Origin: Candidatus Thorarchaeota archaeon
GTDB taxonomy: Archaea; Asgardarchaeota; Thorarchaeia; Thorarchaeales; Thorarchaeaceae
Length of the DNA stretch: 7,105 nucleotides
Assembly: GCA_018238825.1 (NCBI GenBank)
Contig: JABCSP010000112.1
Coordinates: 1 to 7,105 of the forward strand
Reading direction: 5' to 3'
In this document: positions 1 to 5,500 of the stretch, one piece after another
Layout of the letters: each line of letters begins with the position of its first letter
Numbering within the stretch: position 1 is the first letter of the stretch
Position numbers and translations under genes: made by a program
The notes under the pieces: model-generated
What the model was told of the DNA's origin: nothing
Database searches by the model: none
The model's input: only the letters and a program-made list of their open reading frames with translations

Positions 1-2
1 GT

Positions 3-299
3 GGTAAAATTATAATGAGACTTATAGGAACTACTCTTGTAACTAAAGGAATATTAGGAATTCGAAAAGGAATTGCCCTTGCAACTAAAGGTATTTTAGA
101 TTTAGTTAGAAAAGGAGGACAACCTTATTTTAGAGCGTTTGATTGGTTCTTTAAGATTAAAGGAATTAAATTATTTGAATTTGGAATTATTTATAATATA
201 ATAGGAAAGAAAGAAACCTTAACCGAAATTTCTTATGAACTTATTGGAAAATGTCAAAGACAATTAGAGGACTTCCAGAATGGGCAAATCTACTGCTGA
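3..299 (+). CDS. Small hypothetical protein with internal repeat, possibly 5'-truncated
   Basis: An ORF of 94 residues runs from an ATG at 15, but the frame stays open to the left edge (Gly-Lys-Ile-Ile precede the Met), so this may be the C-terminal part of a longer protein. I do not recognise it. It is rich in Gly, Ile, Leu and Lys, with a repeated segment (TKGILGI-RKG at about residues 10-19, TKGILDLVRKG at about 24-34) followed by an aromatic, hydrophobic stretch (AFDWFFKIKGIKLFEFGII). There is no obvious signal peptide or catalytic motif. Base composition is much more A+T-rich (about 30% G+C) than the rest of the window, which can inflate chance ORFs. Its last 49 bases overlap the start of the membrane-protein gene in another frame. 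A repeat that conserves amino acids and an uninterrupted frame favour a real gene, but it could be degraded or non-coding sequence. Confidence 0.35.
   Translation, partial: GKIIMRLIGTTLVTKGILGIRKGIALATKGILDLVRKGGQPYFRAFDWFFKIKGIKLFEFGIIYNIIGKKETLTEISYELIGKCQRQLEDFQNGQIYC
36..119. repeat. Near-tandem direct repeat, two copies of about 42-45 bp
   Basis: Bases 36-57 and 78-99 match at 19 of 22 positions, 42 bp apart. A second shared block, GAAAAGG at 64-70 and 109-115, is offset by 45 bp, so the second copy carries one extra codon. The offsets are multiples of three, so the repeat is kept in frame in the small ORF that covers it. More copies could lie to the left of the window. Confidence 0.55.
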
Positions 300-1462
300 A
301 AGTTCTATTTGTCATGATATTTCCCTTGAGTGTCGAAGGAACGAATCTGTTACAGTTTATTTTTCTCCCAACAAGTGGATTGTTATTCGCACAATTAGAG
401 AATCACTCTTTTCAGGTATTACACTTTTTCACATTGATTGCGATACTTGGTACTGTTCTTCGTAATTTCTTCATTGGAATATTAATTGCATTTCCAGGTA
501 TATATTACAGCTACAAGCTTTCACGAGTTTCAGTAAATAGATCCTATTGGAAACAAGGATTGGGTACAGCAATCGCGATATATTTTCTAGCATTTGGTAT
601 GTTCTTCTACTTGAGGATGAACATTTATACACCAGAATTTTACTGGGATCGTGGTCTCTGGGTGTTTCTGCAAAGAATTGGACAATACACCACACTTGTC
701 ATGGGAGTATTCATTATTCTTCCATTAGTTCAGCGACAAGCTGTCATAATTAGTAGCCCCTCTGAGTTACATTATTGCTCCATGAGCGAAATCGAATCAT
801 ATCCTAAACTCAATATAAGTCGAGAAAAAATATTGAGTGCCATATTCTGGCTCATTCTATGTTTTGGTCCTATGCTATTCGCGCAAAGACCATATGGGGC
901 AATAGATACTACTGGAGCCTTGTATTCCAGTTTGTTATCTACTTATATCTTTGACATTAATGTGAATAGGCATACGGGTTCGTTAATACTAATTTTCATG
1001 TGCACTATGAATGATTATTCGATAATTCCAATTTTCGCATTGATGAGCGCATTTCATTTTGCTTTTGTAAGGGACACATACAGGTATCTTCGAAAGACTA
1101 TTACTCGTCAGAGATTGTTATCAATGGCAGTCTTTAGTAGTATATTTCCATTGATCCTATTATCAGGAATATATGTTCCTATGTTGAGCTTTTCCATACC
1201 CCTCCCGATTCCACTATTACAAATAGTTGGATTAGTTCTTGTTAGGTTACATCGACCAATTGTTGACCAAGTTGACCGTGTTTGGAATGATGACAGATCA
1301 AAAATGTGGTGGGAAAAAGATGATAGAGAACATCCGAAAGAAGTACATATTGATTCCACTCCAGAAAGACCCCATCGTCATCGTGAAGAGATTATCGTCG
1401 TTCCCGTAACCTACTTGTTTATTTCTAGAATACGTCAACTAAATCGGCGTCTACGTCACTGA
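251..1462 (+). CDS. Polytopic membrane protein of unknown function
   Basis: This 403-residue protein is not one I recognise. By eye it has seven to nine hydrophobic segments, at about residues 14-29, 34-48, 55-87 (one or two helices), 102-122, 141-162, 193-212, 243-272 (one or two) and 287-333 (two). A charged tail follows from about 335 to the end, rich in Asp, Glu, Arg and His (for example WNDDRSKMWWEKDDREHPKE and ERPHRHREE), broken by a short hydrophobic patch IIVVPVTYLFI at 381-391. No transporter signature, cofactor motif or protease motif is visible. An in-frame stop at 236-238 limits the N-terminus, and the ATG at 251 is the first start. No convincing SD precedes it. It overlaps the preceding small ORF by 49 bases, which would imply translational coupling if that ORF is real. 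It converges on eutA with a 13-bp gap. Role and topology are unknown. Confidence 0.75.
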   Translation: MSKTIRGLPEWANLLLKVLFVMIFPLSVEGTNLLQFIFLPTSGLLFAQLENHSFQVLHFFTLIAILGTVLRNFFIGILIAFPGIYYSYKLSRVSVNRSYWKQGLGTAIAIYFLAFGMFFYLRMNIYTPEFYWDRGLWVFLQRIGQYTTLVMGVFIILPLVQRQAVIISSPSELHYCSMSEIESYPKLNISREKILSAIFWLILCFGPMLFAQRPYGAIDTTGALYSSLLSTYIFDINVNRHTGSLILIFMCTMNDYSIIPIFALMSAFHFAFVRDTYRYLRKTITRQRLLSMAVFSSIFPLILLSGIYVPMLSFSIPLPIPLLQIVGLVLVRLHRPIVDQVDRVWNDDRSKMWWEKDDREHPKEVHIDSTPERPHRHREEIIVVPVTYLFISRIRQLNRRLRH

Positions 1463-1480
1463 AAAATAGTCCACGCTATT
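1462..1480 (-). terminator. Possible weak terminator between convergent genes
   Basis: On the minus strand a 5-bp stem (AATAG paired with CTATT, 6-base loop) covers the eutA stop codon and runs into five T residues at 1466-1462. Archaeal termination relies mainly on T-tracts, so the T run matters more than this A+T stem. It is weak and could be chance. Confidence 0.2.
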
Positions 1481-2999
1481 CTGAATCAAAGACTAGGGTC
1501 TTTACAACGACTGGAACAACAACCTCTTCTATTATTGGAGCCCCTATGTCCACAAAGTTTCCTTCCTTCAGGGAGATTTCGTCAATAGAAAGAATCTCAT
1601 TTTTGATTCCTGTTTCACGTCGCATAATATTTCCAACACTATTTCCAATATCCGTGTCAAAACACATCATGATTGGTTGATTCTTCGAAACTGTATTAGG
1701 TAGTGCTGCTACAACTCCTTTGGAGAATTCCGTCAGATTCTCATAGGATGGTCTCACTGCATCAACAAAAGAAAGAATCATTTTATCCTCTCCTTCCTGA
1801 AGGTCGAATCTCTTCAATGCATCAGTAATTGCTTTCGTGATATTCTCAGCTGTTGCTTTCCTTCTTGGCGTATGCGGTACCACCACAGGTAGATTTCTTA
1901 TCGGATAGTCTAAACCGGTTGAGAGAAATGTAGTTGAACCACTGACTTGAAGACTGAAGTGACCTGCTCCGATCACAGTAGCACGAATCCGCTGATCTGG
2001 TTCACCAATTGGTATATTTGCAGCGAGAGCCCGTAGACTAATTGATTGAGCAAGAATGAGTCCTAAATCGTTGAAGTTACTCCCTTCGATTTCATAGATG
2101 AATTCTGCAACTCCTCCAGAGAAAGTGATCTCATCAAGGTCCTCAGTAAAATCGTGAGGCGGAGTCATCATTAGCAATTCAGTTGTTGCTAACGTGTTCT
2201 TTCCTTGGATGCTTTCAATTAGTGCCTCAGCAAGGGTGTCTGCTATTCGTCGTTTGCTATCATCATCGAGAATCTGACCCAATTGAAGATGAATACCGAT
2301 TAGAGCTGCGAGTTCTTTTCCTGTATCTTCTAATCTAACGATGACATTATTCTCGTCTGTGGCAATCAGTCGCCCTCCAACGTTTATAGCGGCGGTAGCA
2401 ACAACTCTTCCTTCCTTGCATATTGCAATATTAGAACTTCCTCCCCCTATATCACAATTCATGATTGTCTTTCCAGATTCGCCAGATCTGTTTACTGCGC
2501 CAGACCCATATGCCGCCAGGACACTTTCAAAATTTGGTCCAGCAGTTGCAGCGACGAACTTGCCAGTTTCTCCAGCAAGTTCATTTACTATCCATTCAGC
2601 GTTCTCTTTCTTCGCAGTTTCGCCTGTGATGATTACAGCGCCTGTATCAATATCAGAAACAGCGATTCCTGCCTCTCTATAATCTTCTAGTAATAGTTCC
2701 TTCAGAGCTTGGAAATCAACGTTATATTGGTCCGTGAAAGGGGTCAAATGTATTGGTCCAGAATGGAGTATCTCTCGGTCAACAATCTCGAATTTTTCCG
2801 TTGGAACCTTAGTATTCTTTTCGAGTACAATCTTGCTGAACACTACATGGGATGTGGACGAACCAATGTCAACTCCTACGCTGGTTAATTCTCTTCGGTG
2901 GGTCTTTAGAATCAATATCCACTCCGGATTAAATCTGACAACGTGCGCACCGCCATTCCGCCTTTTAGGTTTACGATTTAGGCGAGAATTATTTGACAT
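1476..2999 (-). CDS. eutA: EutA, ethanolamine ammonia-lyase reactivating factor
   Basis: EutA is the ATP-dependent chaperone that swaps damaged cobalamin out of ethanolamine ammonia-lyase (EutBC), letting the enzyme keep converting ethanolamine to acetaldehyde and ammonia in the cytoplasm. The 507 residues show the actin/Hsp70-like ATPase layout: phosphate-1 loop VGVDIGSSTS (41-50), VIITGETAKKENA (122-134), phosphate-2 loop NCDIGGGSSNIAI (181-193), adenosine motif ITFSGGVAEFIYE (291-303) and a conserved block RATVIGAGHFSLQVSGST (339-356). The C-terminal block VDIGAPIIEEVVVPVVVKTL (483-502) is typical of the family. E. coli EutA is about 467 residues; the excess is mainly a basic N-terminal extension of about 40 residues. 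An in-frame TTG at 2915, preceded by a GGAGTGGAT stretch, is an alternative start giving about 479 residues. No EutB, EutC or microcompartment shell gene is in this window. It is divergent from the nitroreductase gene. Confidence 0.95.
   Translation of the reverse strand: MSNNSRLNRKPKRRNGGAHVVRFNPEWILILKTHRRELTSVGVDIGSSTSHVVFSKIVLEKNTKVPTEKFEIVDREILHSGPIHLTPFTDQYNVDFQALKELLLEDYREAGIAVSDIDTGAVIITGETAKKENAEWIVNELAGETGKFVAATAGPNFESVLAAYGSGAVNRSGESGKTIMNCDIGGGSSNIAICKEGRVVATAAINVGGRLIATDENNVIVRLEDTGKELAALIGIHLQLGQILDDDSKRRIADTLAEALIESIQGKNTLATTELLMMTPPHDFTEDLDEITFSGGVAEFIYEIEGSNFNDLGLILAQSISLRALAANIPIGEPDQRIRATVIGAGHFSLQVSGSTTFLSTGLDYPIRNLPVVVPHTPRRKATAENITKAITDALKRFDLQEGEDKMILSFVDAVRPSYENLTEFSKGVVAALPNTVSKNQPIMMCFDTDIGNSVGNIMRRETGIKNEILSIDEISLKEGNFVDIGAPIIEEVVVPVVVKTLVFDSE
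2917..2925 (-). promoter_or_regulatory. SD-like sequence before an alternative eutA start
   Basis: On the minus strand the sequence GGAGTGGAT is followed after one base by TTG (2915-2913), in frame with eutA. It resembles the archaeal SD consensus GGAGGTGAT. Starting here would place the first residue 12 positions before the VGVDIG phosphate loop, as in E. coli EutA. The annotated ATG at 2999 has no comparable SD. The match could equally be a chance result of the Pro-Glu-Trp-Ile codons. Confidence 0.3.
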
Positions 3000-3047
3000 A
3001 TACCACAGGTTTCATAATGCAATATTGTATAATACGAGTGAACTAAA
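3000..3047. promoter_or_regulatory. Divergent eutA/nitroreductase promoter with central palindrome
   Basis: The 48 bp between the two start codons are A+T-rich. They centre on the perfect palindrome CAATATTG (3020-3027), which extends imperfectly to 3014-3033 with 8 of 10 base pairs matching. Its centre, 3023.5, is exactly midway between the A of each ATG (2999 and 3048). The octamers at -30 to -23 from each ATG are nearly the same, TGCAATAT on the plus strand and TACAATAT on the minus strand. This fits a shared or overlapping TATA-type element for two short-leader or leaderless transcripts, or a regulator site. GAGTGA at 3036-3041 is a possible SD for the nitroreductase and would argue against a leaderless start there. 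Confidence 0.45.
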
Positions 3048-3563
3048 ATGGATGTTGTAAAAGCAATCAGAGAACGAAGGAGCATTCGAAAGTACAAATC
3101 AACAGAAGTAGAATCTGAAAAAGTTGATACAATCCTTCAGGCTGGACGATGGGCACCTTCAGCTTCCAACAAGCAACCTTGGCATTTCATCGTTGTTCGT
3201 GATGAAGCAATGAGAAAGAAATTTGCTGAGATTCATAATTATGGACGATTTATGGCTGAATCTCCAGTTGTAATTGTTGTCCTTGGAAACCCAGCAAAAC
3301 ACCCCAGGTATCATCTTGCTGACCCTCACAATGCCGTACAGAATATGTTACTAGCAGCACATTATGAGGGGCTTAACACCTGCTGGATGGGAATCAGGGA
3401 AACTGATATCGAACCCAAGTTCAGAGAGCTCCTTGATATTCCTGAAGAGCTAAGAGTAATCTGTTCCATCTCTGTTGGTTACGGAGATCAAGATCGTAAT
3501 AGTAACAGATTCCCCCTCGATGAGATTGTATCATGGGAGAAATACGGAAATTCGGAAAAGTGA
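3048..3563 (+). CDS. Nitroreductase-family FMN oxidoreductase
   Basis: This 171-residue protein belongs to the small, usually dimeric FMN-dependent nitroreductase family, which passes electrons from NAD(P)H to nitro compounds, quinones or other acceptors. The FMN phosphate site is the N-terminal RRSIRKYK (10-17). The segment AGRWAPSASNKQPWHFIVV (32-50) is the typical P-S-x-x-N-x-Q-P-W flavin-binding stretch. DPHNAVQNMLLAAHYEGLNT (92-111) followed by CWMG is the standard helix lining the flavin, and ISVGYGD (141-147) with PLDEIV (156-161) closes the fold. Length is normal for the short group. The natural substrate cannot be told from sequence. The start at 3048 fits family N-termini, and GAGTGA six bases upstream is a possible SD. 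It is followed after 3 bp by the ACT-domain gene, so the two are probably co-transcribed. Confidence 0.93.
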   Translation: MDVVKAIRERRSIRKYKSTEVESEKVDTILQAGRWAPSASNKQPWHFIVVRDEAMRKKFAEIHNYGRFMAESPVVIVVLGNPAKHPRYHLADPHNAVQNMLLAAHYEGLNTCWMGIRETDIEPKFRELLDIPEELRVICSISVGYGDQDRNSNRFPLDEIVSWEKYGNSEK

Positions 3564-3566
3564 AGT

Positions 3567-3977
3567 ATGATGAAAGGGTCACGTGATCTTAAATTCTTAC
3601 TCAAGAATATGGAACCTATTCATGTAATAGGCGAGTATGTGTTTACTACTATATCAAGAGAAACCTTAGAAAAACTCGTCACGCCTCCTCTGCTAATCTA
3701 TCGCGAAGATGAAGCAATCACTGTTATTATTGAAAAAACAGTAGCTGAAATCCACAAACTTGACTTCGAAAGCGTTTGGGGTCTCATCTCTCTTTCAATC
3801 CATTCAGACTTAGCTGCAGTTGGATTTCTTGCTGCTGTGACAAATGCGCTAGCAGAAGCTGGTATTAGTACAAATGTTGTTTCTGCTTTCTATCACGATC
3901 ATCTCTTTGTACCAATCGAAAGAGTATCTGACGCGATATCCTTGCTAAGACAACTTTCTAAATCTACAGCTGGATAA
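3567..3977 (+). CDS. Stand-alone double-ACT-domain protein (COG3602/ACT_3-like)
   Basis: The 136 residues match the small uncharacterised family with two ACT folds and no attached enzyme. The N-terminal half (about 5-68) carries the typical L-L-x-x-M-x-P and GEYVFTTIS segments. The C-terminal ACT (71-133) has ISLSIHSDLAAVGFLAAVTN, ALAEAGIST and the diagnostic FYHDHLFVP (108-116). ACT domains usually bind amino acids and control enzymes or transcription, but the ligand of this family is not known to me. The gene begins 3 bp after the nitroreductase stop; the GTGA at the end of that gene sits 6 bases before a second ATG at 3570, which may be the real start (135 residues). Its 3' end overlaps the convergent flavoprotein gene by 14 bp. 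A nearby dehydratase that lacks its own ACT domain is a speculative partner. Confidence 0.88.
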   Translation: MMKGSRDLKFLLKNMEPIHVIGEYVFTTISRETLEKLVTPPLLIYREDEAITVIIEKTVAEIHKLDFESVWGLISLSIHSDLAAVGFLAAVTNALAEAGISTNVVSAFYHDHLFVPIERVSDAISLLRQLSKSTAG

Positions 3978-4455
3978 TGACTTCCTTGGATTTCTTCCCA
4001 CTCATATACTCGATATCGATACGGCCTATGTGAACCCGTTGTACTGATTTCTCAGTGATCTGCTCTTCAATAACAGTTTGAGGATCTGGCTCAAGTGAAT
4101 TGATCATAATTCCTAGTGCGTGTTCCTTTTCCATCACATCTTCGACGAAAGTAACATTGCCTTTGAATTGAGTAGTTGCATAAAGATGATCACATGATCC
4201 ATCCACATATCCGTGGTCTTTAATTGCTTGTCCCCAGATAGTGCTATGCTTGGAAAGAATATCGACTTTCTTACCTTTACGAGCACAGTGGAAATAGATG
4301 CAATTCTTGTTTCTATCATACCCATGACTCAGAGTTACCAGGTATGGAAGATTATTTTCACACATTGCAATTGTGATGTACTTGCTTGTTTCGAGAATTG
4401 CAACCATTTCTTCTTCGCTCTCAATTGCTTTCTCTTTTCTACGAATTCCTTTCAT
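3964..4455 (-). CDS. Pyridoxamine 5'-phosphate oxidase-like flavin-binding protein
   Basis: This protein has the split-barrel fold of the pyridoxamine-phosphate-oxidase-like group (COG3467, related to NimA), which binds FMN or similar flavins; specific reactions are rarely known. From the ATG at 4455 it is 163 residues. Visible family features are the opening MKGIRRKEKAIESEEEMVAI (1-20), the strand pair LPYLVTLSHGYD (36-47) and IYFHCARKGKKVDIL (53-67), YATTQFKGNVTFVED (92-106) and the closing RIDIEYMSGKKSKE (145-158), where relatives have an E-x-x-T-G-K-x-x-E ending. An upstream in-frame ATG at 4503 would add 16 residues (MSNSKPLTHCLNLRVT) unlike family N-termini, so I prefer 4455. It overlaps the ACT gene tail by 14 bp and is divergent from the dehydratase gene. 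Confidence 0.86.
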   Translation of the reverse strand: MKGIRRKEKAIESEEEMVAILETSKYITIAMCENNLPYLVTLSHGYDRNKNCIYFHCARKGKKVDILSKHSTIWGQAIKDHGYVDGSCDHLYATTQFKGNVTFVEDVMEKEHALGIMINSLEPDPQTVIEEQITEKSVQRVHIGRIDIEYMSGKKSKEVIIQL

Positions 4456-4540
4456 TGTAACTCTCAGATTCAAACAATGCGTTAAAGGTTTCGAGTTACT
4501 CAAGGCAATGCTTTTCTGGACATTCTATCAACTCAATCTC
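4456..4540. promoter_or_regulatory. Divergent intergenic region, possible promoter elements
   Basis: These 85 bp separate the flavin-binding protein from the dehydratase. On the minus strand, GAAACC followed by TTTAAC (4492-4481) resembles an archaeal BRE plus TATA box about 26-31 bases before the flavoprotein ATG. A perfect 7-bp inverted repeat, GTAACTC (4457-4463) and GAGTTAC (4493-4499), flanks this element. No SD precedes the dehydratase starts at 4541 or 4544, and I see no clear TATA box for it. All calls are weak. Confidence 0.25.
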
Positions 4541-5500
4541 ATGATGGAACTCTCTGATGTTCAGGAGGCCTTTGAACGAATAAAGAGCAATATCGTAAAG
4601 ACTCCGGTCATGACCTCGACCACTATAGATGGAATTACTGGATGTCAAGTTTACTTCAAGTGTGAGAATTTTCAGAGAGTTGGTGCGTTTAAATTCCGAG
4701 GCTCATTCAACACAGTTTCCCAGTTGACGAAGGAAGAACGAGATCGAGGAGTTATAGCTCACAGTTCAGGAAATCATGCACAAGCTTTAGCTCTAGCCGC
4801 AAAGATGCTTGGAATACGTGCTACAATTGTAATGCCTCACAACTCTCCTGCAGTCAAAGTTGCCGCCACGAAAGGGTATGGTGCTGAGGTTGTGTTTTGT
4901 GAGAACTCAACTGAGAGTCGAGCTTCAGTTGCAAACGATTTGATAGAGAAGCACGGTTTCACTCTGGTACATCCATACAATGACCATAGGATTATTGCAG
5001 GTGCTGGAACTGCAGCTCTAGAACTTATTGAGGAGGTCGGGGAACTCGACTACGTCTTTGCTCCGGTTGGGGGCGGTGGACTCTTGAGCGGTACAGCGAT
5101 CGCAACTAAGGGGCTTTGTCCAGAATCCAAAGTGATCGCGGTAGAGCCACAAAACGCGGATGATGCATACCGATCTTTCAAAGCAAACAAGATTTTCCCC
5201 AGTGTAAATCCCAATACTATTGCTGATGGGCTTTGTACACAATTAGGTGAACTCACGTTCGAAGTCATCAAGAAACATGTGGATGATATTATACTTGTCA
5301 CGGAGCAGGAAATACTTGATTCGATGAGGATATTCTGGGAACGAATGAAGTTAGTCGTTGAACCCTCTGGAGCCGTATCTCTTGCTGGTCTACTCAAAAT
5401 GAGTGAAGATCTTTCTGACTGTAAAGTTGGCGTTATCATTAGCGGTGGTAATATTGATCTTACTGAATTCTTTGAATTGTATTCAAAACAGATTACTTAG
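4541..5500 (+). CDS. PLP-dependent threonine/serine dehydratase, serine-racemase-like
   Basis: This fold-type II PLP enzyme is expected to deaminate L-threonine to 2-oxobutanoate, and/or L-serine to pyruvate, with release of ammonia; it could also racemise serine. From the ATG at 4541 it is 319 residues: Schiff-base lysine K51 in GAFKFRG, SSGNHAQA (75-82) with S76 at the place of the serine racemase re-face base, PLP-phosphate loop PVGGGG (175-180), VEPQNADD (201-208), FWERMKLVVEPSGAVS (265-280) and SGGNID (301-306). E202, A206 and D208 line up with the divalent-cation site of mammalian serine racemase. It lacks the C-terminal ACT domain of biosynthetic IlvA, so feedback by isoleucine is not expected. 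The long open frame from 4373 is not used, since family N-termini fit MELSDVQEAF (ATG 4541 or 4544). Its end overlaps the kinase gene by 8 bp. Threonine deaminase (ilvA/tdcB) and serine racemase cannot be separated without assay. Confidence 0.93.
   Translation: MMELSDVQEAFERIKSNIVKTPVMTSTTIDGITGCQVYFKCENFQRVGAFKFRGSFNTVSQLTKEERDRGVIAHSSGNHAQALALAAKMLGIRATIVMPHNSPAVKVAATKGYGAEVVFCENSTESRASVANDLIEKHGFTLVHPYNDHRIIAGAGTAALELIEEVGELDYVFAPVGGGGLLSGTAIATKGLCPESKVIAVEPQNADDAYRSFKANKIFPSVNPNTIADGLCTQLGELTFEVIKKHVDDIILVTEQEILDSMRIFWERMKLVVEPSGAVSLAGLLKMSEDLSDCKVGVIISGGNIDLTEFFELYSKQIT

Noticed and set aside
36..119. Start of a CRISPR array or mobile-element repeat
   Set aside because: There are only two imperfect copies, nearly adjacent with no unique spacer, and in frame with an ORF, which fits a coding duplication better.
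2341..2682. Open frame of 113 codons on the plus strand inside eutA
   Set aside because: It lies antisense to a strongly conserved ATPase core, has a Pro/Ser/Ala-rich translation typical of an antisense shadow, and has no promoter or SD.
2734..3060. Plus-strand frame of 108 codons across the eutA start and the divergent promoter
   Set aside because: It is antisense to the eutA N-terminus, runs through the intergenic region and ends out of frame inside the nitroreductase gene; the translation resembles nothing known.
4456..4503. N-terminal extension of 16 residues on the flavin-binding protein
   Set aside because: Family members begin near the MKGIRRKEK segment, and the extension would cover the likely promoter.
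4373..4540. N-terminal extension of 56 residues on the dehydratase
   Set aside because: It overlaps the divergent flavoprotein gene and its promoter region, is hydrophobic and unlike family N-termini, and a fitting start exists at 4541/4544.
5050..5439. Minus-strand frame of 129 codons inside the dehydratase gene
   Set aside because: It is antisense to conserved PLP-enzyme motifs and has no independent support.
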